Notes under the pieces: generated by a model
The model's input: the letters and a program-made list of their open reading frames with translations, nothing else
Databases searched by the model: none
Told to the model about the DNA's origin: nothing
Made by a program: the position numbers and the translations under genes
Part shown: piece after piece, positions 17,208-23,921 of the stretch
Numbering within the stretch: the stretch's first letter is position 1
How the letters are laid out: every line of letters begins with the position of its first letter
Source of the DNA: Cyclobacteriaceae bacterium
GTDB taxonomy: Bacteria; Bacteroidota; Bacteroidia; Cytophagales; Cyclobacteriaceae
DNA: 64,000 bases
NCBI GenBank assembly: GCA_019638255.1
Contig: JAHBUD010000001.1
Span: forward strand, 1,426,001-1,490,000
Direction: 5' to 3'

Positions 17208-18236
17208 ATGACAAGCATCCAGCATCCAGCATCCAGTATCCACCATTTTAAGTGCATCGATGCCCACACCTGTGGTAATCCTGTTCGTGTTGTAGTGGAG
17301 GGCGGTCCCAAGCTTACGGGCAATTCCATGAGTGAAATGCGACAGCACTTTTTACGAGAGTACGACTGGATTCGTAAAGGGTTAATGTTTGAACCGCGTG
17401 GTCACGATATGATGAGCGGCAGTATTTTATATCCACCTGCTGACTCTGCGAATGATGTGGGTATTCTTTTCATTGAAACGAGTGGCTGTCTGCCGATGTG
17501 TGGCCACGGCACCATTGGTACCGTTACCGTAGCCATTGAACATGGATTGGTTACACCCAAAACTCCAGGTATTTTAAACCTGGAAGTCCCAGCCGGACTA
17601 GTTCGGGTTGAGTACAAGCAAGAAGGAAAGAAAGTAAAATCAGTAAAGATCAGAAATGTTAAGGCCTACCTGGCGGCTGAAAATATAACGGCTGATTGTC
17701 CGGATTTAGGTGAGCTAACCCTGGATGTATCATACGGTGGAAATTTTTACGCTATTGTTGACGTGCAAAAAAACTTTCCAGGACTTGAGCACTTCACAGC
17801 TGATCAGTTGATAGGTTGGAGTCGTGTGTTGCGGAAAAACATTAACGATAAATATTCTTTTGTTCATCCCGAAAATCCTACGATTAACGGATGCAGCCAT
17901 ATTTTATGGACCGGAAAAGTAATTGATTCAACTTCATCTGCACGCAATGCAGTTTTCTATGGCGATAAAGCCATCGACCGCTCACCGTGTGGTACTGGTA
18001 CGTCAGCGCGGCTGGCTCAATGGCATGCAAAAGGAAAGCTGAAACCAGGAGAAGATTTCATCCATGAAAGCATCATTGGCTCAAAATTTATTGGCCGGAT
18101 TGAAGAGGTAACAGATTTACACGGAAAGTCGGCTATCATTCCCAGTGTGGAAGGCTGGGCGAAAATTTATGGTTTCAACACCATCACCATAGATCCTGAT
18201 GATGATCCGTATGCGTATGGGTTTCAGGTAATATGA
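17208..18236 (+). CDS. 4-hydroxyproline epimerase (proline racemase family)
   Basis: A 342-residue enzyme that interconverts trans-4-hydroxy-L-proline and cis-4-hydroxy-D-proline by two-base proton transfer, without cofactor. The two catalytic cysteines are C98 (MCGHGT) and C261 (SPCGTGTSAR), with a conserved FKCIDAHTCGNPVRVV N-terminus. The presence of Cys at both sites marks a true racemase/epimerase rather than a dehydratase of the same fold. The family normally starts just before FKCIDAHT. Here the only upstream ATG adds MTSIQHPASSIHH, residues encoded by heptamer array A2, so the native start has apparently been replaced by the repeat. If the real start is a non-ATG codon near 17241, the extra residues are absent. 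Confidence 0.92.
   Translation: MTSIQHPASSIHHFKCIDAHTCGNPVRVVVEGGPKLTGNSMSEMRQHFLREYDWIRKGLMFEPRGHDMMSGSILYPPADSANDVGILFIETSGCLPMCGHGTIGTVTVAIEHGLVTPKTPGILNLEVPAGLVRVEYKQEGKKVKSVKIRNVKAYLAAENITADCPDLGELTLDVSYGGNFYAIVDVQKNFPGLEHFTADQLIGWSRVLRKNINDKYSFVHPENPTINGCSHILWTGKVIDSTSSARNAVFYGDKAIDRSPCGTGTSARLAQWHAKGKLKPGEDFIHESIIGSKFIGRIEEVTDLHGKSAIIPSVEGWAKIYGFNTITIDPDDDPYAYGFQVI
17213..17247 (-). repeat. Heptamer array A2 (reverse), within the epimerase 5' end
   Basis: On the plus strand the units read AAGCATC, CAGCATC, CAGCATC, CAGTATC, CACCATT; on the minus strand these are GATGCTT/GATGCTG/GATACTG units. The array lies inside codons 2-13 of the epimerase frame. Its pairing with A1 would place the ATG at 17208 in the loop of a possible mRNA hairpin. 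Confidence 0.75.
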
Positions 18237-18283
18237 TGCTGGATTTCGGATTCTTGATGCTGGATATTTGAATTCGGATTGTA
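18235..18283 (+). repeat. Heptamer array A3 (forward), left arm of the four-helix-bundle cassette
   Basis: Seven 7-mers: GATGCTG, GATTTCG, GATTCTT, GATGCTG, GATATTT, GAATTCG, GATTGTA. The first unit overlaps the epimerase TGA stop. Positions 18233-18265 align as an inverted repeat with 18709-18741, identical at 24 of 33 positions without gaps. Confidence 0.8.
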
Positions 18284-18295
18284 ATTACAAAAGAA

Positions 18296-18743
18296 ATGAG
18301 TAATGAGTTAAAAAATCTTGAAATATGGAAAGAGGCAAGAGAGGCTTCCTTGCTAATTCATGAAATGACATTAAAGCTTCCGAAGTTTGAGCAATACGAG
18401 GAAGCTCAACAAATTCGAAGATCAATTAAATCGGTTCGATCCAACATTGTAGAAGGCTATGGTCCGGAGAAAATATAAGTCAGATTTTATTCGTTTTCTT
18501 GTAGTCGCATTAGCGTCCAATGATGAAACTATTGACCATCTTGAAATACTTCATGAAACAAAATCCCTGAATGATCAAGAACTTTTTAATGATTTATATG
18601 ATCGGCTTCACCGTTTAGGGCGAAAACTAAATAGCTTTATCAAAGCAGTTGAAGCTGAACATAATAATTTTTCATCAAAGCAAAGGCTATCATCTGATAG
18701 TTCCCATAATCCAGTATCCGAGATCAAGAATCCAGAATCATGA
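18296..18743 (+). pseudogene. Four helix bundle protein (23S rRNA IVP-like), frameshifted
   Basis: The first frame (18296-18478) encodes [20 protein letters not shown], then helices ending [10 protein letters not shown], and runs into a stop. A second frame carries on with [20 protein letters not shown] and two more helices to a TGA at 18741-18743. The family reads continuously as EGYG-R-R-Y-K-DFIRFL, so one extra base in the GGTCCGG run (18461-18467), or a missing pair, breaks the gene. Repaired, it would be about 149 residues. Proteins of this family occur inside 23S rRNA intervening sequences and, as Avd, in diversity-generating retroelements; biochemical function is unclear. It is bounded by inverted heptamer arrays, its last residues ([11 protein letters not shown]) come from array A4, and its stop overlaps the next ATG as ATGA. 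Sequence error cannot be excluded. Confidence 0.82.
18705..18739 (-). repeat. Heptamer array A4 (reverse), right arm of the four-helix-bundle cassette
   Basis: Plus-strand units CATAATC, CAGTATC, CGAGATC, AAGAATC, CAGAATC; read on the minus strand they are GATTCTG/GATTCTT-type heptamers. The array ends on the base before the ATG of the D-hydroxyproline dehydrogenase, so that gene has array sequence in place of a normal leader and ribosome-binding region. Confidence 0.8.
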
Positions 18744-19984
18744 AAGTTGGTATTATTGGAGGCGGAATCATAGGTTTAAGCTCAGCCTATTATTTGATGA
18801 AAGCGGGCCATACCGTAACCATCATCGATCAAAGTGATTTGAAGGATGGTTGTTCCTTTGGCAATGCCGGCATGATTGTACCCAGCCATATTATTCCACT
18901 GGCATCACCCGGTATGGTTGCCAAAGGTTTGCGTTGGATGTTTAATTCCACGAGTCCGTTTTACGTAAGACCCCGCCTCAGTGGTGAACTGATCAAGTGG
19001 GGCTGGGAGTTTTATAAGCACGCCAATAAAAATCATGTTGACATTGCAGCTTCAGCCCTGAAGGAAATCAGCCTGCTTAGTAAAACCATGTATCAACAAC
19101 TCGCGAAAGATTTACCTTTTGATTTTGGGTATCATGAGCGTGGGTTACTCATGCTTTATCAAACTAAGGACACCGAGCATGAAGAGATTGAAGGAGCTGC
19201 CTATGCGAACACCCTGGGTGTAGCGGCACATGTACTTTCGTCAAAAGAAGTTCAACAACTTGAGCCCGACATCCAGGTGAATGTTCGGGGTGGAGTGTAT
19301 TATCCGGGAGATGCACATATTACACCGCAGGCGCTGGTAAGTCAGTTAATTCTTTTTCTGCAAAAAGACAATGTTAAAATTCTAACATCTACTATAGTAC
19401 AGGATTATGTACAGGAAGCCAGAGAGATTAAGGTGGTCAAAACCAATCAGGGCGACTTTGAATTTGATGAAGTGGTAATGGCCGCAGGCTCATGGTCAGG
19501 CATCATGAGTTCAAAGCTGGACATTACCTTACCGATGCAGGCGGGTAAAGGGTACAGCTTTACGATACAAAATGTAAAGAAGAACGCCCGAATTCCTTCC
19601 ATTTTTCTGGAAGAACGGGTAGCCGTTACACCGATGGGTAGCACCTTGAGGTTTGGCGGTACAATGGAAATCACGGGTATTGATCATTCTATTAATATGA
19701 ACCGTGTCAGAGGGATTGTGGAAGCTATTCCTAAATATTATCCGGAAATGAAAGTTTCTATGCCAAAGAAGGAGGAGGTGTGGCATGGACTCCGCCCATG
19801 TTCTCCGGATGGTTTGCCCTATATCGGAAGGTCAGAGAAGATTTCCAACCTTGTACTTGCGACTGGTCATTCCATGATGGGCCTCAGTCTTGGCCCCGGA
19901 ACCGGAAAACTTGTTACAGAGTTATTGAATCGGGAAGAACTCAGCATAGATATTTCAGCCTTTGATCCTGATCGGTTTTCATAG
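18740..19984 (+). CDS. FAD-dependent D-amino-acid (D-hydroxyproline) dehydrogenase
   Basis: A 414-residue DadA-like flavoenzyme. The N-terminal Rossmann motif is [20 protein letters not shown] followed by an acidic residue in TIIDQ. Further family features are [13 protein letters not shown] (substrate side of the flavin) and the C-terminal [15 protein letters not shown] and [16 protein letters not shown], where FAD is held. In this operon it should oxidise cis-4-hydroxy-D-proline to pyrroline-4-hydroxy-2-carboxylate, feeding electrons to the respiratory chain; it could also act on other D-amino acids. The start is fixed by the GxGxxG position and overlaps the four-helix-bundle stop. Confidence 0.9.
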   Translation: MKVGIIGGGIIGLSSAYYLMKAGHTVTIIDQSDLKDGCSFGNAGMIVPSHIIPLASPGMVAKGLRWMFNSTSPFYVRPRLSGELIKWGWEFYKHANKNHVDIAASALKEISLLSKTMYQQLAKDLPFDFGYHERGLLMLYQTKDTEHEEIEGAAYANTLGVAAHVLSSKEVQQLEPDIQVNVRGGVYYPGDAHITPQALVSQLILFLQKDNVKILTSTIVQDYVQEAREIKVVKTNQGDFEFDEVVMAAGSWSGIMSSKLDITLPMQAGKGYSFTIQNVKKNARIPSIFLEERVAVTPMGSTLRFGGTMEITGIDHSINMNRVRGIVEAIPKYYPEMKVSMPKKEEVWHGLRPCSPDGLPYIGRSEKISNLVLATGHSMMGLSLGPGTGKLVTELLNREELSIDISAFDPDRFS

Positions 19985-20073
19985 TTGTCCTCCCTATTCC
20001 TCTAATTTCATTCTGAATCTTACACGAATAAGCTGAAGTGCATTTGTTTCGCTAGTGCGGAGAATCGTGACGC

Positions 20074-20081
20074 TACATTTG
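20074..20081 (+). promoter_or_regulatory. Candidate -7 element upstream of the GAF gene
   Basis: TACATTTG matches the Bacteroidota TAnnTTTG -7 consensus, 28 bp before the ATG at 20110. A TTTG at 20043-20046 is further upstream than usual for the -33 box, so the call is tentative. Confidence 0.3.
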
Positions 20082-20109
20082 TACAACTAAACACAAAAAA
20101 ATACCTGAT

Positions 20110-20871
20110 ATGGCACAAAAACTTTATGAATTCTTTTTAAAAGCTGGTGAAATTGGAGGTGTACAGGCTCGTACACGCTTGTCAATTCTGTCAAGAATGA
20201 CTTCCACTGAAGCAAAATCGTTAGCAGACACAGATGACAAATTAAAATTATTGGAAACACACTTTCAGGCCGTAATGAAGGAGTTTGGTAAATCAACTGC
20301 TACCATTACAAATAGCACTACGGTAAAGGACTCTGGCGCTAATCTTACTGAAAAGTTACGGAAGCAGATGTCAGTTTTTGCTGACCTCACCGCCCAGCGC
20401 TCTGTGTATGGTGATAGTTTGCAGGCAACCGCCAGGCGTATTACGGAATCATTGGTAGAGGCAATTGATGTGGAACGTGCCAGTATTTGGTTATACAATA
20501 ATGATGAAACGGCTATTGAATGTGTTGATTTGTACGTTCGTACGAAACGTGAGCATACGGCTGGTGTTGTTTTAAATGCTTCAGATTTTCCGGCATACTT
20601 CAAAGCCGTGAAATCTCAACGCACGATTGCGGCTGTGAATGCACACACTGATCCGGCTACTATTGAATTTTCAGAAGTTTACTTAAGGCCGTTGGGCATC
20701 AACGCCATGTTGGATGTACCCATTTGGGCTAATGGTAAAATGGTGGGTGTTGTTTGTCATGAACATACAGGTGATTTCAGAAACTGGACTACCGATGAAG
20801 AGACGTTTGCCTACATCATGGGTAACATTGTGGGCATGACCATTGAGAAACTGGAGGCAGTAGAAGTATAG
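20110..20871 (+). CDS. GAF domain-containing protein
   Basis: A 253-residue cytoplasmic protein. Residues about 1-85 are helical with no known domain. A GAF domain occupies about 100-250: YGDSLQATARRITESLVEAI then DVERASIWLYN, the middle FPAYFKAVKSQRTIAAVNAH, and the closing LDVPIWANGKMVGVVCHEHT and AYIMGNIVGMTIE. GAF domains bind small ligands or sense redox state, and no output domain is fused here. It has its own terminator and appears monocistronic. Confidence 0.9.
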   Translation: MAQKLYEFFLKAGEIGGVQARTRLSILSRMTSTEAKSLADTDDKLKLLETHFQAVMKEFGKSTATITNSTTVKDSGANLTEKLRKQMSVFADLTAQRSVYGDSLQATARRITESLVEAIDVERASIWLYNNDETAIECVDLYVRTKREHTAGVVLNASDFPAYFKAVKSQRTIAAVNAHTDPATIEFSEVYLRPLGINAMLDVPIWANGKMVGVVCHEHTGDFRNWTTDEETFAYIMGNIVGMTIEKLEAVEV

Positions 20872-20907
20872 AAAATATATTTGAGTTGATTTTTAGTGGA
20901 GGAAAAG

Positions 20908-20930
20908 GGCACCGGTTTGGTGCCTTTTTT
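20908..20930 (+). terminator. Rho-independent terminator
   Basis: Stem GGCACC (20908-20913) with GGTGCC (20919-20924), a 5-nt loop and six T residues. It ends the GAF transcript 5 bp before the convergent DUF819 stop; the AAAA run on the left side may let it work in both directions. Confidence 0.9.
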
Positions 20931-20934
20931 ATTG

Positions 20935-22185
20935 TTATGGTGCAACACCTTGCATAAGTATTCCACACACCCAGGCTCCGTACGTACCCAATGCATAACC
21001 CAATACAGCCAGCAATACACCAACCGGTGCAAGCGATGGATGAAAAGCTGATGCAACAATAGGTGCTGATGCAGCCCCACCAATGTTGGCCATGCTGCCA
21101 ACAGCCGTAAAAAAGAAAGGCGCCTTAATCAATTTAGCTGTAAGTAAGAGAATACTTACGTGTATCAGAATCCATATTCCGCCAACCATAAAAAGTTCAA
21201 TGTTGTAATAGATGGATTTCAAATCCATTTGCATACCGATAGTGGCCACCAATACATAAAGCAATGCACTACCTAATCGTGATGCACCAACACCTTCAAG
21301 TTCGCGTGCTTTCGTGAAAGAAAGGACAAGGCCAAATGTTGTCGCTAACACCACAATCCAAAAGAATGCAGAATCCAGGCTGAAGCGATCGAGCTCCCAT
21401 TCGCTTGGCAAGCTTTTAATGAAAGGCACAATTAAATCCGACAAGTAATGCGAGAGGCCGGTTAACCCGAAGCCTATTCCGAAGATGAGCATGGTATCGG
21501 CCAGCTTCGGCATCTTCGCGACACTGAGCTGAAAGTTTTCTATTCGCTTCTTCACATCCTCAATAGCCGATGAGTCTGCTTTAAATATTTTATCAATTTT
21601 TTCGGAACGACCAGAACCATAGAGTAGTGCGGCAGTCCACACGTTTCCAACAATAACATCAACGGTGGCCATGATAGAGAACAACACGGCACTGGCACCA
21701 AACACTTCCAGCATGGCAGCCTGGTTGGCACCACCACCAATCCAGCTGCCGGCAATGGTAGTCATACCTCTCCACACGGCATCAGGACCTTCGCCACCAA
21801 CCAAATCGGGAGCGAAAGAAGAGACAATAAGAATAGCCAATGGCCCGCCAATAATTACGCCCAATGTTCCGGCCAGGAACATAATCACAGCTTTTGGGCC
21901 CAGCCTCATAATGGCTTTCAGATCAATGCTCAACGTAAGCAGCACAAGGCTTGATGGAAGCAGGTAACGCGAAGCAATTTTGTATAAGCCTGATTGTTCG
22001 CCAGAAATTATTCCGGTTGAGTTAAGTATAGAGGGAATAAAATAGCAGAGCAGGAGAGAGGGCACATAGGTGTAAAACTTTTTCCAGAAAGGCTGATCGC
22101 TGCTGGCTGTTTTAAAAACAAAAGCCAGGATGATCATGAGTATGCCAAGTACTACGGCATCGTTGGTGATAAGGGGTTGGTTCAT
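20935..22185 (-). CDS. DUF819 family membrane protein
   Basis: A 416-residue polytopic protein with about eleven to twelve hydrophobic helices. DUF819 (YjcL-like) features include the N-terminal VLGILMIILAFVFKTASS, the glycine-rich MTTIAGSWIGGGANQAAM and the mirrored C-terminal ANIGGAASAPIVASAFHP. The two internally related halves suggest an inverted-repeat transporter fold. The family is predicted to move an organic solute; no substrate has been settled and none is indicated by neighbours. Confidence 0.9.
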   Translation of the reverse strand: MNQPLITNDAVVLGILMIILAFVFKTASSDQPFWKKFYTYVPSLLLCYFIPSILNSTGIISGEQSGLYKIASRYLLPSSLVLLTLSIDLKAIMRLGPKAVIMFLAGTLGVIIGGPLAILIVSSFAPDLVGGEGPDAVWRGMTTIAGSWIGGGANQAAMLEVFGASAVLFSIMATVDVIVGNVWTAALLYGSGRSEKIDKIFKADSSAIEDVKKRIENFQLSVAKMPKLADTMLIFGIGFGLTGLSHYLSDLIVPFIKSLPSEWELDRFSLDSAFFWIVVLATTFGLVLSFTKARELEGVGASRLGSALLYVLVATIGMQMDLKSIYYNIELFMVGGIWILIHVSILLLTAKLIKAPFFFTAVGSMANIGGAASAPIVASAFHPSLAPVGVLLAVLGYALGTYGAWVCGILMQGVAP

Positions 22186-22201
22186 CGGATCAGAGTTATG
22201 G

Positions 22202-22567
22202 TTACATTTCTTTTTTCACCACCAGCAGGAAATAATTCTTATCCATTTCCAGATAACCTTGCTCGTAGCAATAGTAGTAAATCGCGCCTTCCTTGGTTTT
22301 ATACTGACTGGTAAAGTAACCAAAATCAAATCCTTTTTCATTAAGTTTTTCACGACTTACTCGTGTTTTTGCAGTGGGATTGAGTGCCATCAATATGCGC
22401 CTGTTTTTGCGTAAAATGTTATTCACATTGCGCACATAATTGGTCTCATCGCTGTTGAGTTTATTGTTATAACTGATGCGGCACTGGTCAGAACAGAATT
22501 TTTTATCGGCCCGGCCTTTAATTTTTTCGCCACACTCCAAACATACTTTTTCCTCAGTTTTCGCCAT
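22202..22567 (-). CDS. Zinc-ribbon hypothetical protein
   Basis: A 121-residue protein with a four-cysteine zinc ribbon at its N-terminus: CLECGEKIKGRADKKFCSDQ, with a second knuckle CSDQC. The rest is basic and helical (NNILRKNRRILMALNP), followed by FDFGYFTSQYKTKEGAIYYY. Such proteins are conserved in Bacteroidota without known role; DNA or RNA binding is possible. It lies 16 bp upstream of the DUF819 gene on the same strand and is divergent from ssb. Confidence 0.8.
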   Translation of the reverse strand: MAKTEEKVCLECGEKIKGRADKKFCSDQCRISYNNKLNSDETNYVRNVNNILRKNRRILMALNPTAKTRVSREKLNEKGFDFGYFTSQYKTKEGAIYYYCYEQGYLEMDKNYFLLVVKKEM

Positions 22568-22586
22568 GATTTATGGGTTTTTCTGT

Positions 22587-22646
22587 TTTTATAATCCGTT
22601 TATAAACGTTTACAAACGAATATAACCGAAAGTAAGCGATTATCAT
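22587..22646. repeat. Degenerate 10-bp phased repeat in the ssb upstream region
   Basis: Units of 10 bp, mostly starting with CG: TTTTATAATC, CGTTTATAAA, CGTTTACAAA, CGAATATAAC, CGAAAGTAAG, CGATTATCAT. CG falls at 22597, 22607, 22617, 22627 and 22637. The second and third units overlap as two palindromic 12-mers (CGTTTATAAACG, CGTTTACAAACG). The helical-turn spacing fits a regulatory array or bent DNA between the divergent promoters of the zinc-ribbon gene and ssb. Confidence 0.5.
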
Positions 22647-22766
22647 ACGAGTCCGCCATTTTTCTCCCCACACCTTTGCATCGTCAATCGACAATAACCG
22701 GTTGGCAGTCCTGCCCCGGCAGGCAGGGTTCACAAATCGTATGTTAAACCAATAAATTATACAGTT

Positions 22767-23099
22767 ATGAAAAGTTTGAGAAACAGTGTGCAGTTGATCG
22801 GTCGTTTAGGCAAGGATCCTGAAGTGAAAGAGTTTGGTGACAAGAAGAAGGCTTCCTTCTCCATCGCTACATCCGACTCGTACAAGAATCAAAAAGGTGA
22901 GAAAGTAGAAGACACCCAGTGGCACAATGTGGTAATCTGGGGTAAGCTGGCAGGTGTGGCCGAAAAATACCTGAAGAAAGGACAGGAGATTTGCATTGAA
23001 GGCAGACTCGTGCACCGCGATTACGAAACCGATAAAGGCGAGAAGCGCTACATCACTGAAATCAATGTGAACGACCTGGTGATGCTGGGCGGTAAGTAA
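22767..23099 (+). CDS. ssb: Single-stranded DNA-binding protein
   Basis: A 110-residue OB-fold SSB: MKSLRNSVQLIGRLGKDPEV opens the fold, with DTQWHNVVIWGKLAGVAEKY and LKKGQEICIEGRLVHRDYET as the central strands and helix. It binds single-stranded DNA in replication and repair. It stops at ...VMLGGK and has no glycine-rich linker or acidic DDDIPF-like tip, which in full-length SSBs recruits partner enzymes. This short form is seen as an accessory copy in Bacteroidota, so a second, full-length ssb probably exists elsewhere. Confidence 0.94.
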   Translation: MKSLRNSVQLIGRLGKDPEVKEFGDKKKASFSIATSDSYKNQKGEKVEDTQWHNVVIWGKLAGVAEKYLKKGQEICIEGRLVHRDYETDKGEKRYITEINVNDLVMLGGK

Positions 23100-23118
23100 T
23101 AAAGTTTTCAGTTGGTTG

Positions 23119-23151
23119 AAAGCCTGGTTCAGCAATGGGCCGGGCTTTTTT
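23119..23151 (+). terminator. Rho-independent terminator after ssb
   Basis: Stem AAAGCCTGG (23119-23127) with CCGGGCTTT (23140-23148), eight Watson-Crick pairs plus one G-T pair, a 12-nt loop and a T-rich tail. Confidence 0.85.
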
Positions 23152-23260
23152 CTTTCAAAGTATAAATCAAAAAATGAATGCTAATGCGCTGACATCGCGG
23201 CTTTCGTTCCTCGGTTGCATTGACGGGGTTTTGGCTCTTAACCCCAGTTGCTACGATCAA

Positions 23261-23797
23261 TTATTCAGCAATCGAAATATTCATGGGTATACCTTTTCTA
23301 CCTTTTTCATACAAGACCCGTTCTTCCGGGTTGCTTAAATCCAACGTTCGAAAGCGTTCTGCATCGATACCCGCCTGTTGCGCATACAATTCATAATAGG
23401 CAGCCTGTATTTCATCCAGAGCAGCAATAAAAGCACGGTGTGAAGTGCCGCGATCAGCTTTTAGTGAGATCACAGCTTTTTCCGGCCTGTCGGATAGCTC
23501 AGGTTTGAGGCCGTTATTCAACACAAAAGTTTTTATTTCGTCACGTACTCCGGTTAACGCACTTCGTAGTTCACCGTTAACCAGGTACCGATCAACCGAA
23601 TTGATCTGGAGGGTAAACAAATTTCGCTTATGCACAGGGGCAACAGTATTGTTGAGGGGTTGCGGCAAAATCAGAATGAGTCCCTTTTCATGGGTTATCT
23701 GCGTGGTGATCAGAAAAAACGTAAGCATCAAAAAGGCAATATCAGCCAGCGAACCAGTTTGAAGTACAGGCTGACCAGAAATGTGTTTTCGGTTCAT
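23261..23797 (-). CDS. ExbD/TolR family protein
   Basis: A 178-residue single-pass inner-membrane protein. The one helix (SLADIAFLMLTFFLITTQI) contains the conserved proton-path aspartate in LADIAF. The periplasmic part holds RGTSHRAFIAALDEIQAAYY. ExbD works with ExbB and TonB to energise outer-membrane transporters, but no ExbB or TonB gene is adjacent, so it must partner with a distant set or be an orphan copy. It is divergent from the BatA-domain gene. Confidence 0.88.
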   Translation of the reverse strand: MNRKHISGQPVLQTGSLADIAFLMLTFFLITTQITHEKGLILILPQPLNNTVAPVHKRNLFTLQINSVDRYLVNGELRSALTGVRDEIKTFVLNNGLKPELSDRPEKAVISLKADRGTSHRAFIAALDEIQAAYYELYAQQAGIDAERFRTLDLSNPEERVLYEKGRKGIPMNISIAE

Positions 23798-23921
23798 GGT
23801 GTTGGATTTACTTCAGAAACACTAACCACCCAATAAGTCACCTTTCCGCCAGTCAAATTTTACAGCTTATTATTCGTGACTATATTCGACTTTCGTTGTT
23901 AGCCATTTGTAACTTGCCGAA

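Noticed and set aside
17130..18739. Heptamer arrays as a CRISPR array
   Set aside because: The unit is 7 bp with no spacers, the arrays occur in both orientations and no cas gene is present.
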